Source of the DNA: a virus | Reading direction: 5' to 3' (one strand) | Length of the DNA: 64,000 nt | IMG/VR virus record: IMGVR_UViG_3300009194_000006 | Coordinates: 44,834-108,833 of that record | In this document: positions 40,634-49,969 of the stretch, piece after piece | Layout: each line of letters starts with the position of its first letter | Numbering within the stretch: position 1 is the first letter of the stretch | Notes under the pieces: model-generated | What the model saw: the letters and a program-made list of their open reading frames with translations, nothing else | What the model was told of the DNA's origin: nothing | Database searches by the model: none | Position numbers and translations under genes: made by a program

Positions 40634-42514
40634 TTAGTACTTAATACAATATAGCATAGCAACGTTCATCGGGCGTGTCTCATCGCCACCAGCAGGATCT
40701 GTTGTGAATGTATGGTTATGTTCACCAGCATACCCGGTAGGATGACTATTTGAGTATCTTTCGTCACGGTTCGCAGTATTCACTAAAGCAAAAAGATTTT
40801 GTGAGCCATTACTTTCGATAGGTAACGAATGTCTGTGATTTCCATCCATATCAGTTGAACCACCATGCTCATGTTCACCTATCTGGTCACTTTCTTCATT
40901 ACCAACGGGTCTAGTAGCGCTTGCACCACGTATAAACTGGTTTTCTAACATAGGTAAGTTAAAGGTAGTAACACCATCACCAGAACCATATAAAGTACCT
41001 ATGTAAGCATATAAGTCTGCATAAGTAGTTCTACTTATAGCAGAACCATCACACACTAGCCATCCATCAGGCGCAGTTGTTCCAGCGAAAGGTAAAACAG
41101 CTCCCGGTGGCAATAGCTGGTTGGTGATTAGGGAGTTGGTCGGAACTTGAGAGGGATCGGTACCTATATCTCTCTGCGAAGCCGTTCCTAGTCCATTTAC
41201 GTTCGCTGGTACATCTTTTAAGTTATTCCAAGAAACCTTACCATTGGAATCAGCAACCTCTGTATTACCAACATTATAACCAGTAGCACTTGACACCCTA
41301 CCTTTTGAATAAATTCCATTAGTTGGTATAAGACTACTTTCAGTGTAATTATTAGAGACCAATAATCCACCAGCATAGAGTCTTTGTTTTTGAGATCCAT
41401 TAACAATACCTATAGCATTATTGCTGTCCAATGTGGACTGTGCACTATCTGCTTTAATATCTAAAAATGAAGTACCATTAGAATATCGTATTTTATTACC
41501 ACCAGTGATCGTCACTTGCCCCGTTATAGTATCACCTGAACTATTAACAAACATGTTATTCAGATCACTGAATTGATAGCCATCTAATTTATCAGCGTCC
41601 AATTCAGACCCATCACCATCAACTGTAATTAGCCGAGCCAATATTTCAGGACCATTGAACCTAGCTTCAAGATCTTCTACCTTAGTATTAACAATATTCA
41701 CAGCATTGCTTGTTGCAATGCTTTCGCTACTTGAGGATGATACTTGGTCTGACAATGGATGATTAGCATCTGTATGAATGGTATACCATGACTCAAAGTC
41801 ATCAATACCCAATGTACCATCATTTCTACGAAACTTGATATCATCTGAGTCAGTGGATAAGAATATTTGTGCAGCTTTAGGGTTTGTCTGAGAAGGATCT
41901 GTTCTTAAACGTGATGATATGATATAACCTTGCTCACCTGTTGCTGGTCTATTAAGTGTACTATAACCCGCAACGAATATACCACTAGTCATGGTATTAG
42001 CATTTGATTCTGGTACATCGGGGTAATTTAAAAGACTATCAAAATCAAAATCACTTTCTATGATACTTGTACCATCAGAGCTTACTTGTAAGAACTTATC
42101 AGCCGCAGATGCACTTGTTGGCTTTATATCAGTAACAGATATATCACTTGGTACTAACTGTCCTTCCGAATTTATCTTAACAAAGTCGTTTTCACCATAT
42201 TCAGACCAGTCTAGGTCGTTCGGTACCAATAGGCGATTATGATAACCTCCTTCAGTTGATGAGTAAATGAAAACATGTTTTTCATCTTCATTTTCAGAAG
42301 ATATTGAAGTACCTTGGATATAACCAGCATTCCAATCATCATTGTATGTCGGTGACTTTGCTATTCCTATGGTTTGTTCAACAAGGTTCTCAAAAGTAAT
42401 ATGTTCATCCAAACCATTTGTGCGTGACAATAGCTTACTATTATCATTTAGATAATTTCTTGGATTTAAATCGTCTAGATTGACAAGATTATCTGTTGTT
42501 ATATTATCTGCCAT
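40634..42514 (-). CDS. Tail fibre protein with phage tail collar domain (626 aa)
   Basis: 626 residues. The C-terminal ~150 residues hold a tail collar domain: LPPGAVLPFAGTTAPDGWLVCDG, then YADLYAYIGTLYGSGDG and FNLPMLENQFIRG, ending with a His-rich segment (EHEHGG, NHRHSL) and ETRPMNVAMLYCIKY. His clusters in such fibres bind metal in the trimer core, as in T4 gp12. The N-terminal part is a repeat-poor beta-rich shaft. The C-terminus matches that of the fibre at 42925. Likely a short tail fibre or receptor-binding protein. Confidence 0.85.
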   Translation of the reverse strand: MADNITTDNLVNLDDLNPRNYLNDNSKLLSRTNGLDEHITFENLVEQTIGIAKSPTYNDDWNAGYIQGTSISSENEDEKHVFIYSSTEGGYHNRLLVPNDLDWSEYGENDFVKINSEGQLVPSDISVTDIKPTSASAADKFLQVSSDGTSIIESDFDFDSLLNYPDVPESNANTMTSGIFVAGYSTLNRPATGEQGYIISSRLRTDPSQTNPKAAQIFLSTDSDDIKFRRNDGTLGIDDFESWYTIHTDANHPLSDQVSSSSSESIATSNAVNIVNTKVEDLEARFNGPEILARLITVDGDGSELDADKLDGYQFSDLNNMFVNSSGDTITGQVTITGGNKIRYSNGTSFLDIKADSAQSTLDSNNAIGIVNGSQKQRLYAGGLLVSNNYTESSLIPTNGIYSKGRVSSATGYNVGNTEVADSNGKVSWNNLKDVPANVNGLGTASQRDIGTDPSQVPTNSLITNQLLPPGAVLPFAGTTAPDGWLVCDGSAISRTTYADLYAYIGTLYGSGDGVTTFNLPMLENQFIRGASATRPVGNEESDQIGEHEHGGSTDMDGNHRHSLPIESNGSQNLFALVNTANRDERYSNSHPTGYAGEHNHTFTTDPAGGDETRPMNVAMLYCIKY

Positions 42515-42517
42515 GTG

Positions 42518-42913
42518 TTATCCTTTAAATGGCGCTTTAGGTCTATATTCCTTATTTGGGAATTTTTTACTCTCTGGCCATTTTTGTAATTTCTTAATAT
42601 ATCGTTTTAATTTAAAATATTTATAAACAGTTAAATCTACATTATTTAGGCATTGTGAGTACCTAATTATTTGATCTCGAACCCATTGTCTTTCTAGATC
42701 TTTATAATCATCAATGGTAAACTCTGCATAGATCCACTCATTATCGATGGTGTTGAATATAATCTTACATCCATCCTTGGGTTCAGGAGGGACTATCTCA
42801 GTTGTGTCAGGAGGTATTAGAAATACCCCCGGTTGCCTCGGTGATTCTTGTGCATATTCATAGCCAACATATATCTTAGTTTCTGGCTCAAATTTATATA
42901 CTTTCTTCTCCAT
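42518..42913 (-). CDS. Tail fibre assembly protein-like (131 aa)
   Basis: The ATG at 42913 has AGAGG seven nt upstream, so it is preferred to upstream in-frame starts inside the fibre gene. FEPETKIYVGYEYAQESPRQPGVF then PPDTTEIVPPEPKDG is the typical start of Caudo_TAP-type fibre assembly chaperones. It lies between two collar-domain fibre genes, the usual position for such a chaperone. Confidence 0.75.
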   Translation of the reverse strand: MEKKVYKFEPETKIYVGYEYAQESPRQPGVFLIPPDTTEIVPPEPKDGCKIIFNTIDNEWIYAEFTIDDYKDLERQWVRDQIIRYSQCLNNVDLTVYKYFKLKRYIKKLQKWPESKKFPNKEYRPKAPFKG

Positions 42914-42924
42914 GGTTATGCCTC

Positions 42925-44460
42925 TTAATATTTTATACAATACAAAAGAGCAACGTTACGAGGGCGAGTTTCGCCGTCTGTAGTGTCTGAGACACGAGCA
43001 TCAGTTGAGCCAGCACTATCAAAATGTAAATATCTTGAGGGGGCTATTGGGTATCCACTAGCCCCCGAAGCAAATTCACTCCACGTAGACGATGAAACGC
43101 TGAAAGCACCAGATGGATTATAGAATATCCCAGCACTACTACCTATAACGGCATGGACTGTGCCAGTAATTCGCTGCATTTGATCAAGTTGTGTAGTTCC
43201 GAAGTAACGGGCCGTATCGACACCGCGCCCATCATCCCATCCACGTATAAATTCACCACGTAAATCAGGCACAGCGAAGGTTCCATCAACTTCCGATCCA
43301 CCAAATGTTCTACCTATTTGTGCAAAAAGTTCAGGATATACACTCTCGTCCAACAATGCCCCATTACACTTGATATAACCGTCTGGTGGTGTCGGCATTG
43401 CAACTGCGAACACCGTTCCCGTAGGCACACCATTGAGGTAAGCTAGAAGTCCATCGATATAGTCCTTGCTGTACACTTCTAAATTGTCTCTAGCTAACGA
43501 CTTGCTAGTAAGTTCAGAAAGATTCAAACCTTTTTGTAAATACCTTGCATCACTTTCAGTAGTGGAAAATACATTCAGGTTATTTCTAGCACTAGCTTTA
43601 TTGGTCAAATCATTTAGATTATCTTGTACTTTTAAAAAGCGTGAATCACTGATTGATTTCCCATAGTAATTATCCTTCAAAGTAGTCGGAACTACAGCTA
43701 CATCACTTCTAAGACCATCCTGCACTTCTGGACTGGTACCGATTTCCAGAACACCTGCATACGATGTAGTACTGTTTTGTTTAATATTGTCAAATGACAA
43801 TATAGGGTTATTAATATCCGACAAATTGGCATTTTTAGCCAAATACCTTGCATCACTCTCAGCTTCAGATAATACTTCTAGTGATGCACGAGCAATAGAT
43901 GGATTGTTTATATCCTGTAAATCATTGGTCACACGTAGATAACGATTATCTAGATCGGATATTGCATTGCCTTCCAACGTCTGTGCATTGATGGTAAACT
44001 CGTCAGGGTCAAACTGAACCGCTTCTATTTGGCGACTTCCAGATTTAACTCTTAAAAAGAATCCACTAGAAGTGTCGTTATCAGCACGTAAGCTCGGTAT
44101 TTCAATAAAACTCTGGTCAACAACACCAGAAGAATTCACTTGTAAATACTGATATTGATTAACTGAAATATTACTCCAATCAATATTATTAGAATCTAGT
44201 TTTTTATTCACAAAAGATGACGTAGCAGAATCATACACCACAGTCTCACCTTCTGAAGGTGATTCAACCGTCAAGTCTGTACCATCCAATAGTTGTGCAT
44301 TCCATCCATCAGGTTGTTCAGAACGCAATGTATCGGCAATGTCTACGACGAAATCGCTATAGAACATTTTCTTGTAACCATTCTGGTCAACTAAAAGTTT
44401 TGCCCCATCTTGAATATCTGTTATTGGGGTTAAGTCATTAATATATACTCGTTCTGTCAT
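42925..44460 (-). CDS. Tail fibre protein with phage tail collar domain (511 aa)
   Basis: 511 residues. N-terminal attachment module (YINDLTPITDIQDGAKLLVDQ), repeated shaft motifs in which ARxxLxV and DARYL alternate (e.g. ARASLEVLSEAESDARYL, ARNNLNVFSTTESDARYL, ARDNLEVYS), and a collar domain VPTGTVFAVAMPTPPDGYIKCNG with FAVPDLRGEFIRGWDDGRG. It ends ETRPRNVALLYCIKY like the gene at 40634. It overlaps the upstream gene by 1 nt. Confidence 0.85.
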   Translation of the reverse strand: MTERVYINDLTPITDIQDGAKLLVDQNGYKKMFYSDFVVDIADTLRSEQPDGWNAQLLDGTDLTVESPSEGETVVYDSATSSFVNKKLDSNNIDWSNISVNQYQYLQVNSSGVVDQSFIEIPSLRADNDTSSGFFLRVKSGSRQIEAVQFDPDEFTINAQTLEGNAISDLDNRYLRVTNDLQDINNPSIARASLEVLSEAESDARYLAKNANLSDINNPILSFDNIKQNSTTSYAGVLEIGTSPEVQDGLRSDVAVVPTTLKDNYYGKSISDSRFLKVQDNLNDLTNKASARNNLNVFSTTESDARYLQKGLNLSELTSKSLARDNLEVYSKDYIDGLLAYLNGVPTGTVFAVAMPTPPDGYIKCNGALLDESVYPELFAQIGRTFGGSEVDGTFAVPDLRGEFIRGWDDGRGVDTARYFGTTQLDQMQRITGTVHAVIGSSAGIFYNPSGAFSVSSSTWSEFASGASGYPIAPSRYLHFDSAGSTDARVSDTTDGETRPRNVALLYCIKY

Positions 44461-45377
44461 TAGTAATCTCCGTCTATACCTAATACGCCATCGCCATATA
44501 ATCCAAGTGCACCGTCAGTATCGCCAATACCCAGTACCTGATTTGGTGGTGGTGTTGGCATATCTGTGAATTCACCAGCGACAACCCCAGCAATATTCCA
44601 GCGCTGAATTCTATAATAAATCTTCGTACTATGATCGGACGGTTGAGTAAATAACACCCGTAGCTTGGAATTAACTGTATCAACTGACGCATCAAACTGT
44701 ATGAAGCTACCATCTATCGCAGCATTCATTAATAGTTGATCATCGTCAAATCCAATGTATTCTTGACCGTCTCCACTCACTGAGTTGTCTCCCATCAATG
44801 TCATCGTGCCACTACGGCGATGCCAGCCGTCGTTCTGAACCAATGTATATTCCACCTGTAAGTGGTATACTTGCTTCATATCAAATTCTAAAAATACTCC
44901 CGCATCAGAACTATCTAGTACCTTTGTCATAAGACTTCTTGAGGGTCTTAGTGATGTCGAAGGGGAATAATTGGCATTAAAATCAGAAGGATGAATGTAA
45001 TCATTAACATTTTCACTTGTAACTATTTCAATATTACGTTCTAAACGCGCAACATCGTCGGGGCGATTAGCGTTAATGAAATTAACAATTTCAACAGCTT
45101 TAGTGTGATCTTCAGCTTCAATTGTAAGACCTTCACTTATTTCATAACTGTTATAGTCAACACTACTGTCGAGCATTGATTGAATTTCTTGAACCGCATT
45201 CGGGAAAGCGTCTACTGACACGACATTTGCATTAACATAGGTCGAATCTTGAGGATCTGTGCCTATGAAAAGCTGTGCAGTATCCGTTGTGAAACCGAAT
45301 TCACCAGAATCTAGGGTAGGTAGTTCAGAGCGCAAGCCCTGACGTTGTAAAATCTTTTCGTAGCGTATATCAGCCAT
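44460..45377 (-). CDS. Tail structural protein with phage-adhesin N-terminal module (305 aa)
   Basis: 305 residues. LQRQGLRSELPTLDSGEFGFTTDTAQLFIGTDP is the widespread attachment segment of phage fibres and tropism determinants. The C-terminal half is a beta sandwich (VYHLQVEYTLVQNDGW; IYYRIQRWNIAG). First gene after a CATAAATA late promoter and after a terminator, so it heads the fibre operon 45377-40634. Confidence 0.75.
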   Translation of the reverse strand: MADIRYEKILQRQGLRSELPTLDSGEFGFTTDTAQLFIGTDPQDSTYVNANVVSVDAFPNAVQEIQSMLDSSVDYNSYEISEGLTIEAEDHTKAVEIVNFINANRPDDVARLERNIEIVTSENVNDYIHPSDFNANYSPSTSLRPSRSLMTKVLDSSDAGVFLEFDMKQVYHLQVEYTLVQNDGWHRRSGTMTLMGDNSVSGDGQEYIGFDDDQLLMNAAIDGSFIQFDASVDTVNSKLRVLFTQPSDHSTKIYYRIQRWNIAGVVAGEFTDMPTPPPNQVLGIGDTDGALGLYGDGVLGIDGDY

Positions 45378-45402
45378 AAATACTTGTTCCTATTGTTATA
45401 AG

Positions 45403-45410
45403 TATTTATG
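45403..45410 (-). promoter_or_regulatory. T4-type late promoter (CATAAATA) of the fibre operon
   Basis: Minus-strand CATAAATA located 25 nt before the ATG at 45377, just after a terminator. Confidence 0.7.
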
Positions 45411-45416
45411 GTTATT

Positions 45417-45442
45417 GAAAAGAGTCCTTAAGGACTCTTTTC
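45417..45442. terminator. Perfect palindromic terminator
   Basis: GAAAAGAGTCC/GGACTCTTTTC with loop TTAA, an 11-bp perfect stem. It separates the DUF1566 gene from the fibre operon. Confidence 0.85.
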
Positions 45443-45517
45443 AATGTAATTCGTCAGGACGCTCACTGCGTTCGACGCCTTCCTCACAATAAAGACAAAA
45501 GCCGTCTAATCGGTCTT

Positions 45518-46225
45518 TCAGACCTCTAACCAGCGGACTGCTCTGGTCCTATGGGAATAAGGCTTGTTATTGTAGTACTGAGATCCATATCTGAAACTCT
45601 GCATCCAAGAAGTAGCAGGAGTGTATTCCATCGACGACCAATACCAAGGATGTGTTAAGACATCAAATGCTTGACTACCACCTTCAACAAAATCACTAAC
45701 AGATGTCTGGGACGGCTCACTCGTCGTATAAGAGCTACCTTCAGGACTACTGTTTGGATTTGTGCCGTTAACAGCATCATGAAGAGGTCGGGTGTTTGTA
45801 TAATTATCATCAGTAGTGGGCTTCAGAAACCGATAACAAATTTCCAATTCATCGGGTGCTGGTAGATGCCAATCATTAAACCCATTAATATCTAAGTTAG
45901 CACAGTATTGTGCGGCAGGATGATCACTCAGACCAACCGCTATGATAGCGTCCATATTGGCTTTGCCATTATACGTACTGGTAGCGCCACTGGTGGTCGT
46001 TTGACTCGTTTTCCATTGAAGAGTACCATTATATTCACCTAATTCTTTAGGGGCTATAATGATAGCGTATTCCTTTCCGTCCACTAAAATATTACCACCG
46101 GCATAGTAGCCACCAGCGCTTTCGATGTACTTGCCAGCATCCGCTACTAGCTCTGGTGTTGTGAATACTTGGTTTTCGCGAATGCGAATGTTATTGAGCC
46201 CTGCGTTATATATTTTGACAGCCAT
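45518..46225 (-). CDS. C-type-lectin-like adhesin (DUF1566/Lcl type), possible diversified protein
   Basis: 235 residues. The C-terminal domain has the DUF1566 pattern NGFNDWHLPAPDELEICYRF, then WYWSSMEY and SHRTRAVRWLEV at the very end. In this fold the final WSS...G-Q...R-RAVR segment carries the ligand-binding surface and is a frequent target of diversity-generating retroelements. Variable-looking residues here are Tyr, Asn, Ser and Gln (FRYGSQYYNNKPYSH). No reverse transcriptase or template repeat lies in the window. It has its own late promoter and is monocistronic. The N-terminus is a fibre attachment module. Confidence 0.75.
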   Translation of the reverse strand: MAVKIYNAGLNNIRIRENQVFTTPELVADAGKYIESAGGYYAGGNILVDGKEYAIIIAPKELGEYNGTLQWKTSQTTTSGATSTYNGKANMDAIIAVGLSDHPAAQYCANLDINGFNDWHLPAPDELEICYRFLKPTTDDNYTNTRPLHDAVNGTNPNSSPEGSSYTTSEPSQTSVSDFVEGGSQAFDVLTHPWYWSSMEYTPATSWMQSFRYGSQYYNNKPYSHRTRAVRWLEV

Positions 46226-46259
46226 AATTAAAAAATACTCCTATGTTTTATTATAAGAG

Positions 46260-46267
46260 TATTTATG
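46260..46267 (-). promoter_or_regulatory. T4-type late promoter (CATAAATA)
   Basis: Minus-strand CATAAATA 34 nt before the ATG of the DUF1566 gene at 46225. Confidence 0.7.
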
Positions 46268-46295
46268 CCTCATAATAACTTCCATTTTCTCACCA

Positions 46296-46991
46296 CTACT
46301 CAGAATAATACTGATCTAGAATATCAATCCATTTGTCTTTATAAAATTTAAAATCATCACCAGCTTTTATTACTTTTTTTGCAGTAATATTACTTGAATT
46401 CGCAACGAATATGACACACTGTTCAATATTAGTATTAAATAGATAATCATGTGCCACTGCATATGCTGCGGCCTGTGTGAAGTAGTCTTCCATGTGTTCT
46501 TCTTTTTTATCTTTATATGCATTCTTGAAGTCAATAATAGAAGTTGCACCTTTGTATGTTCCTACTAAATCAGTACGACCTGCATAACATTCTGGCACAA
46601 ATAGCGGTACTTCAGCGCCCCATACTTCGTCTACATCTTTGAGTCCTACTTCCCAAATCTTTTTAGCCATATCCCCGGCTACTTTAAAAATAAAATTCTG
46701 CTTAAACAGCTTTTCATAATCTGGTGTTCCAACAATTTGATGATAAAGAATGTCGTGCATACAATTACCGAAATTCAAACTTTTATCTAGAATCTGTTGG
46801 GCATTTTTATGACCTATAGTACGTTTCCATTCTTCTATTATCTCTTTCTTATCCGACATACGTGATAAGATGGTTGTAACTGAATACACGGGGTCATATT
46901 TAACACCGTTCAGTTCGATGAAATAAACACGACCGGCTTTGCCGGTCGATTCTTTTACAACGGTAGGATAATCATATTTCTCTTTATACAT
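46296..46991 (-). CDS. PD-(D/E)XK nuclease, Cas4/RecB/MGME1-like
   Basis: 231 residues. The nuclease core shows GAEVPLF (Glu), GRTDLVG (Asp) and SIIDFKNAYKDK (D-x-K), followed by the QxxxY motif variant FTQAAAYAVA. This is the order of the RecB/Cas4/MGME1 exonuclease family. The upstream VTTILSRMSDK resembles the N-terminal part of phage MGME1-type exonucleases. It is likely a DNA-processing exonuclease of replication or packaging, although it sits inside the late virion-protein operon. Confidence 0.8.
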   Translation of the reverse strand: MYKEKYDYPTVVKESTGKAGRVYFIELNGVKYDPVYSVTTILSRMSDKKEIIEEWKRTIGHKNAQQILDKSLNFGNCMHDILYHQIVGTPDYEKLFKQNFIFKVAGDMAKKIWEVGLKDVDEVWGAEVPLFVPECYAGRTDLVGTYKGATSIIDFKNAYKDKKEEHMEDYFTQAAAYAVAHDYLFNTNIEQCVIFVANSSNITAKKVIKAGDDFKFYKDKWIDILDQYYSE

Positions 46992-47329
46992 TATTTCATT
47001 CGCTTTTTAGTAGCTTCTTTAGCTTTTTCCGACGCTGGATTATATTCTTCTTGGTCAGAAATATCAGGACGTTCGTCGTCTATCTCATCACTTTGTGTTG
47101 AAAATACAACTTGTTTATCCTGATTCGTACTAAGATTTTTATTACTATCAACAAAATCCTCAATATCTTTTTCGTTAGCGACGTAACCAATCTTATCCAA
47201 TTCCGCAATTATGTTTTCAATATCAACTTCCGTTAGACCAGATTTCATGAACATCATAATAATGTTCATGATTTCTTTATTAAGTTTTTCCTGATAATCA
47301 TTGTCTTCGTAAAGTTCGTGAATTTTCAT
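46991..47329 (-). CDS. Hypothetical protein (112 aa)
   Basis: 112 residues. Helical N-terminal half (LNKEIMNIIMMFMKSGLT; IIAELDKIGYV) and a disordered, charged C-terminus. It lies between the exonuclease (1-nt overlap) and the 315-aa virion-type gene, 2 nt away. Family unknown. Confidence 0.7.
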   Translation of the reverse strand: MKIHELYEDNDYQEKLNKEIMNIIMMFMKSGLTEVDIENIIAELDKIGYVANEKDIEDFVDSNKNLSTNQDKQVVFSTQSDEIDDERPDISDQEEYNPASEKAKEATKKRMK

Positions 47330-47331
47330 AA

Positions 47332-48279
47332 TTACTCTTCGCGTCTCTTGAATTCATTGCCCAAATCTACGTCGTCAGTGTCTTCTTCAGACTCTTCCCC
47401 ACCTTCAGTGGATTCCTCATCGCCTGAGTCAAGATCTTCAAGACCTTCCAGATCTTCATCACCAAATTCCGATTCACCATCTTGAGATTCAATATCATCA
47501 AGTTCATCACTTTCGATGTCACCCTTTTCATCACTAACCATACTATCCATTTCTGCATCACCACTTAATACAGCAACAACGTTAGCAAACACTTCTTTTG
47601 TATCACGAACCTGTGAAAGAAGATCACTCAGTGAACTATTCATCTTTTCATAAATATCATCTGCTACCTCATTGGAATACTCAGATCTTACCATCTCAAT
47701 AAATGGATCTAGATATTTATTTTGAGTCTCACCGATTTTGGCCTGATATCCCATCATGTCGTCAAGAAGACCACGGGCACTCATGATAGCTTCTGCCTTT
47801 TCAGCATCTTCTTTTAGTAAAATGTTCAGCTTGGAAGAAACACTTTCACTGTATATTTTTTTCTCCATAGATGAAATCTTTTCAGCCATCATTTTAGCTT
47901 TTTTGGTTTCACCATGCTTTTTTACGTAGCCCTCATACATATTGCGCAAATCTTGAAGTTTGTCAATACTTCCTGTTACACTTGACTCGCTACGTGCTTT
48001 TGAAATTATATCATCCAGTTCGCTTTGTGTGGATTTCTTATTGGTTAGAATGTTAACCGCTTCCACTACTAACATGGATTGGTTATAATCCGGGTTTTTG
48101 TGATATGAATTAAACTCCGCTGACTCAACAATGGTATTCATATTTTCTTGAGCTTTCTTCTTAAGTTCTACCAATGCAGACTTAGAAAGTTTGTTCGATA
48201 TATCTCTTGTAAAACCAAATGATTCTTTAAGAATCTTATTGATTTTCTGTAAATTTGCTCTATCCTGTTTACTTAGCAT
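47332..48279 (-). CDS. Acidic coiled-coil virion-type protein (315 aa)
   Basis: 315 residues, almost all helical, then a very acidic tail (last ~85 residues; EDLEGLEDLDSGDEES, EEDTDD). It resembles structural proteins of marine T4-like phages that I recall in the segment AMSARGLLDDMMGYQAKIGE (here IMSARGLLDD). The composition also fits a scaffold or prohead core. Assignment tentative. Confidence 0.65.
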   Translation of the reverse strand: MLSKQDRANLQKINKILKESFGFTRDISNKLSKSALVELKKKAQENMNTIVESAEFNSYHKNPDYNQSMLVVEAVNILTNKKSTQSELDDIISKARSESSVTGSIDKLQDLRNMYEGYVKKHGETKKAKMMAEKISSMEKKIYSESVSSKLNILLKEDAEKAEAIMSARGLLDDMMGYQAKIGETQNKYLDPFIEMVRSEYSNEVADDIYEKMNSSLSDLLSQVRDTKEVFANVVAVLSGDAEMDSMVSDEKGDIESDELDDIESQDGESEFGDEDLEGLEDLDSGDEESTEGGEESEEDTDDVDLGNEFKRREE

Positions 48280-48281
48280 GA

Positions 48282-48866
48282 TTATTTCCCCAATCTTTTA
48301 TATTCTTTTAATATGGTATTTTTAAAATTCTTGGCACGGAACTTGTTTTCTTCAAATTTAGTATTCTCAATGTCCATGCCATCAAAGTTGCTATCTTCTT
48401 TATATTTATTGTAGTTTCGTTTGTTCAAACGGGCTTCATTAAGATGTTTTTCATAGCGATTATTACTTGTCAGTAGTGAAACTATTTTAGAAGAGCTAAA
48501 TGTTTTCCCTTCATATAAATGGGATGCAATCGAATATACTGTTTCATACAAAAGTACATCATCAACCAAAACACTACCATACTCATCGTATAACGAATAG
48601 GTGCCTTCAACCTTTTCGATTTTGTAAGGCCCTATGGATATAGCGTTTTCAGACACAACCTTAGTATCTTTTATTTGTTCAATTGCTTTGTCTTGTGTGG
48701 GTAGGTTTTCCACACTTTCAACAGCGGAATTGAACCTTTGAAGAATTTCGTCCATTGATTGAACACTGCTTTTAGATGCAGATACTGACGGACGTTCAAC
48801 ACCGTTTTCAACGTCTTCCATAATATTCAATAATTTATCAAACTCTTCTACACTTTTTTTAGACAT
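48282..48866 (-). CDS. Hypothetical protein (194 aa)
   Basis: 194 residues. A low-complexity N-terminal half, a small beta domain (PYKIEKVEGTYSLYDEYGS) and a basic helical tail (LNEARLNKRNYNKYKE). It overlaps the 71-aa gene by 8 nt. Probably a virion-associated or assembly protein; family unknown. Confidence 0.7.
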   Translation of the reverse strand: MSKKSVEEFDKLLNIMEDVENGVERPSVSASKSSVQSMDEILQRFNSAVESVENLPTQDKAIEQIKDTKVVSENAISIGPYKIEKVEGTYSLYDEYGSVLVDDVLLYETVYSIASHLYEGKTFSSSKIVSLLTSNNRYEKHLNEARLNKRNYNKYKEDSNFDGMDIENTKFEENKFRAKNFKNTILKEYKRLGK

Positions 48867-49074
48867 CTAAATGAACCTCTTTTATGTAATAATATTCACC
48901 ATCAAAATCGAGAATATGACAATCAACCAATCTTTGCGCCATGAATTGCGTTTTTTCAGGTAGATTGTCTTTTTTTAGTTTGTAACGCTTCTTTTCTAAC
49001 ATACGTTCTATAAGTTGAAAATCATGCTCAGAAACATGCGTGTATAAACCGCCTACAATTTCCACAACCTTCAT
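48859..49074 (-). CDS. Small hypothetical protein (71 aa)
   Basis: 71 residues with a helix-turn-helix-like pattern followed by a beta wing (VDCHILDFDGEYYYIKEV). ATGA overlap with the 58-aa gene upstream. Family unknown. Confidence 0.7.
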   Translation of the reverse strand: MKVVEIVGGLYTHVSEHDFQLIERMLEKKRYKLKKDNLPEKTQFMAQRLVDCHILDFDGEYYYIKEVHLDV

Positions 49075-49247
49075 AGACTGTACCCTGTATAAATTTTAAA
49101 CACGGTTTCTTTATCTGATTCATCGATAGCATGTACTATACGTACTAAATCTTTAATACTCATAGTTGCTAATATTTTCTTAACTTCTTCGATGTCTCGA
49201 TCTAAAAAATCAGATAGTATTTCGCTTAACGGCTTTTTAACGTCCAT
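49071..49247 (-). CDS. Small helical protein (58 aa)
   Basis: 58 residues from an ATG with GGAG four nt upstream; its stop overlaps the next ATG (ATGA). Helical and charged (LSDFLDRDIEEVKKIL, IKDLVRIVHAIDESDK). It fills a ~180-nt space in an otherwise gapless operon. Family unknown. Confidence 0.65.
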   Translation of the reverse strand: MDVKKPLSEILSDFLDRDIEEVKKILATMSIKDLVRIVHAIDESDKETVFKIYTGYSL

Positions 49248-49276
49248 AATACTCCATAAAGGGAACTGTCGTTCCC

Positions 49277-49531
49277 TTATTTATCACGTAATTTGTTCAA
49301 ACGAGCAACTTGTTTACTTACTGGGTTCGTCATCTTAGTACGCTTTGTTTTAAGAGCGATTGAACGCTCCTTTTGCTTTCTAAGACGACGCATTCTCATT
49401 TTTTTCTTTATATCCAGCGGTCCAAAGCAAGCTTGTGGACTTGATACAAGTTTTCCTTTTCGCTTTCCAGTCGTACAACGATATTTTTTAACAATTTTAT
49501 TGCCACGCCTTGCGTATACTAATTTAGCCAT
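49277..49531 (-). CDS. Very basic small protein (84 aa)
   Basis: 84 residues, about 35% Lys/Arg. The core RRGNKIVKKYRCTTGKRKGK, then SSPQACFGPLDIKKK, recalls a small conserved basic protein of T4-like phages, from memory. It probably binds DNA, perhaps inside the capsid or during packaging. Confidence 0.7.
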   Translation of the reverse strand: MAKLVYARRGNKIVKKYRCTTGKRKGKLVSSPQACFGPLDIKKKMRMRRLRKQKERSIALKTKRTKMTNPVSKQVARLNKLRDK

Positions 49532-49543
49532 ATATCAAGATCC

Positions 49544-49969
49544 TTATAGGTTGTCGTTATACATAAACTCAATATTTAGTTCGGTACCAGAAGACTGGAA
49601 CGTTTCGTCTTCGATAGTTACACCATCAAACATATATTTCAGATGATAAAGATGATCATCAATTTGATAATCTTCATCAACACTTGCGAAGATGCCAGTA
49701 TGTTCAACGATAAATTTAAAAACATATCCGGGTCCGGTAAGTGATGGAGCCCCTTCGTTTTCTAATGTAGTGACACTATAAGGAGAAGCAACTACAATAG
49801 GTTGAGCCCTCATGCTAATAAGAGAAATAATGTTGTCAAAAATTCTTTGTGATTTATCTTCATAGTTACCAGTAGCAGTTATGTCAACATCAGTAAAAAG
49901 GGTAAAATATTCAATATTACCTGAAAATTGCTCACTTGGTTTAGAAGCTGTTTTTCTTGCTAAAGTCAT
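49544..49969 (-). CDS. Virion-type protein (141 aa), paralogue of the next gene
   Basis: 141 residues, beta-rich. The layout GNIEYFTLFTDVDI, then QRIFDNIISLISMRAQPIVV, parallels GLEHFTVTTPESI and EKLIEIFRTRGNVVIV in the gene at 50083, so the two are likely diverged copies. It has its own GATAAATA late promoter at 50002. Confidence 0.65.
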   Translation of the reverse strand: MTLARKTASKPSEQFSGNIEYFTLFTDVDITATGNYEDKSQRIFDNIISLISMRAQPIVVASPYSVTTLENEGAPSLTGPGYVFKFIVEHTGIFASVDEDYQIDDHLYHLKYMFDGVTIEDETFQSSGTELNIEFMYNDNL

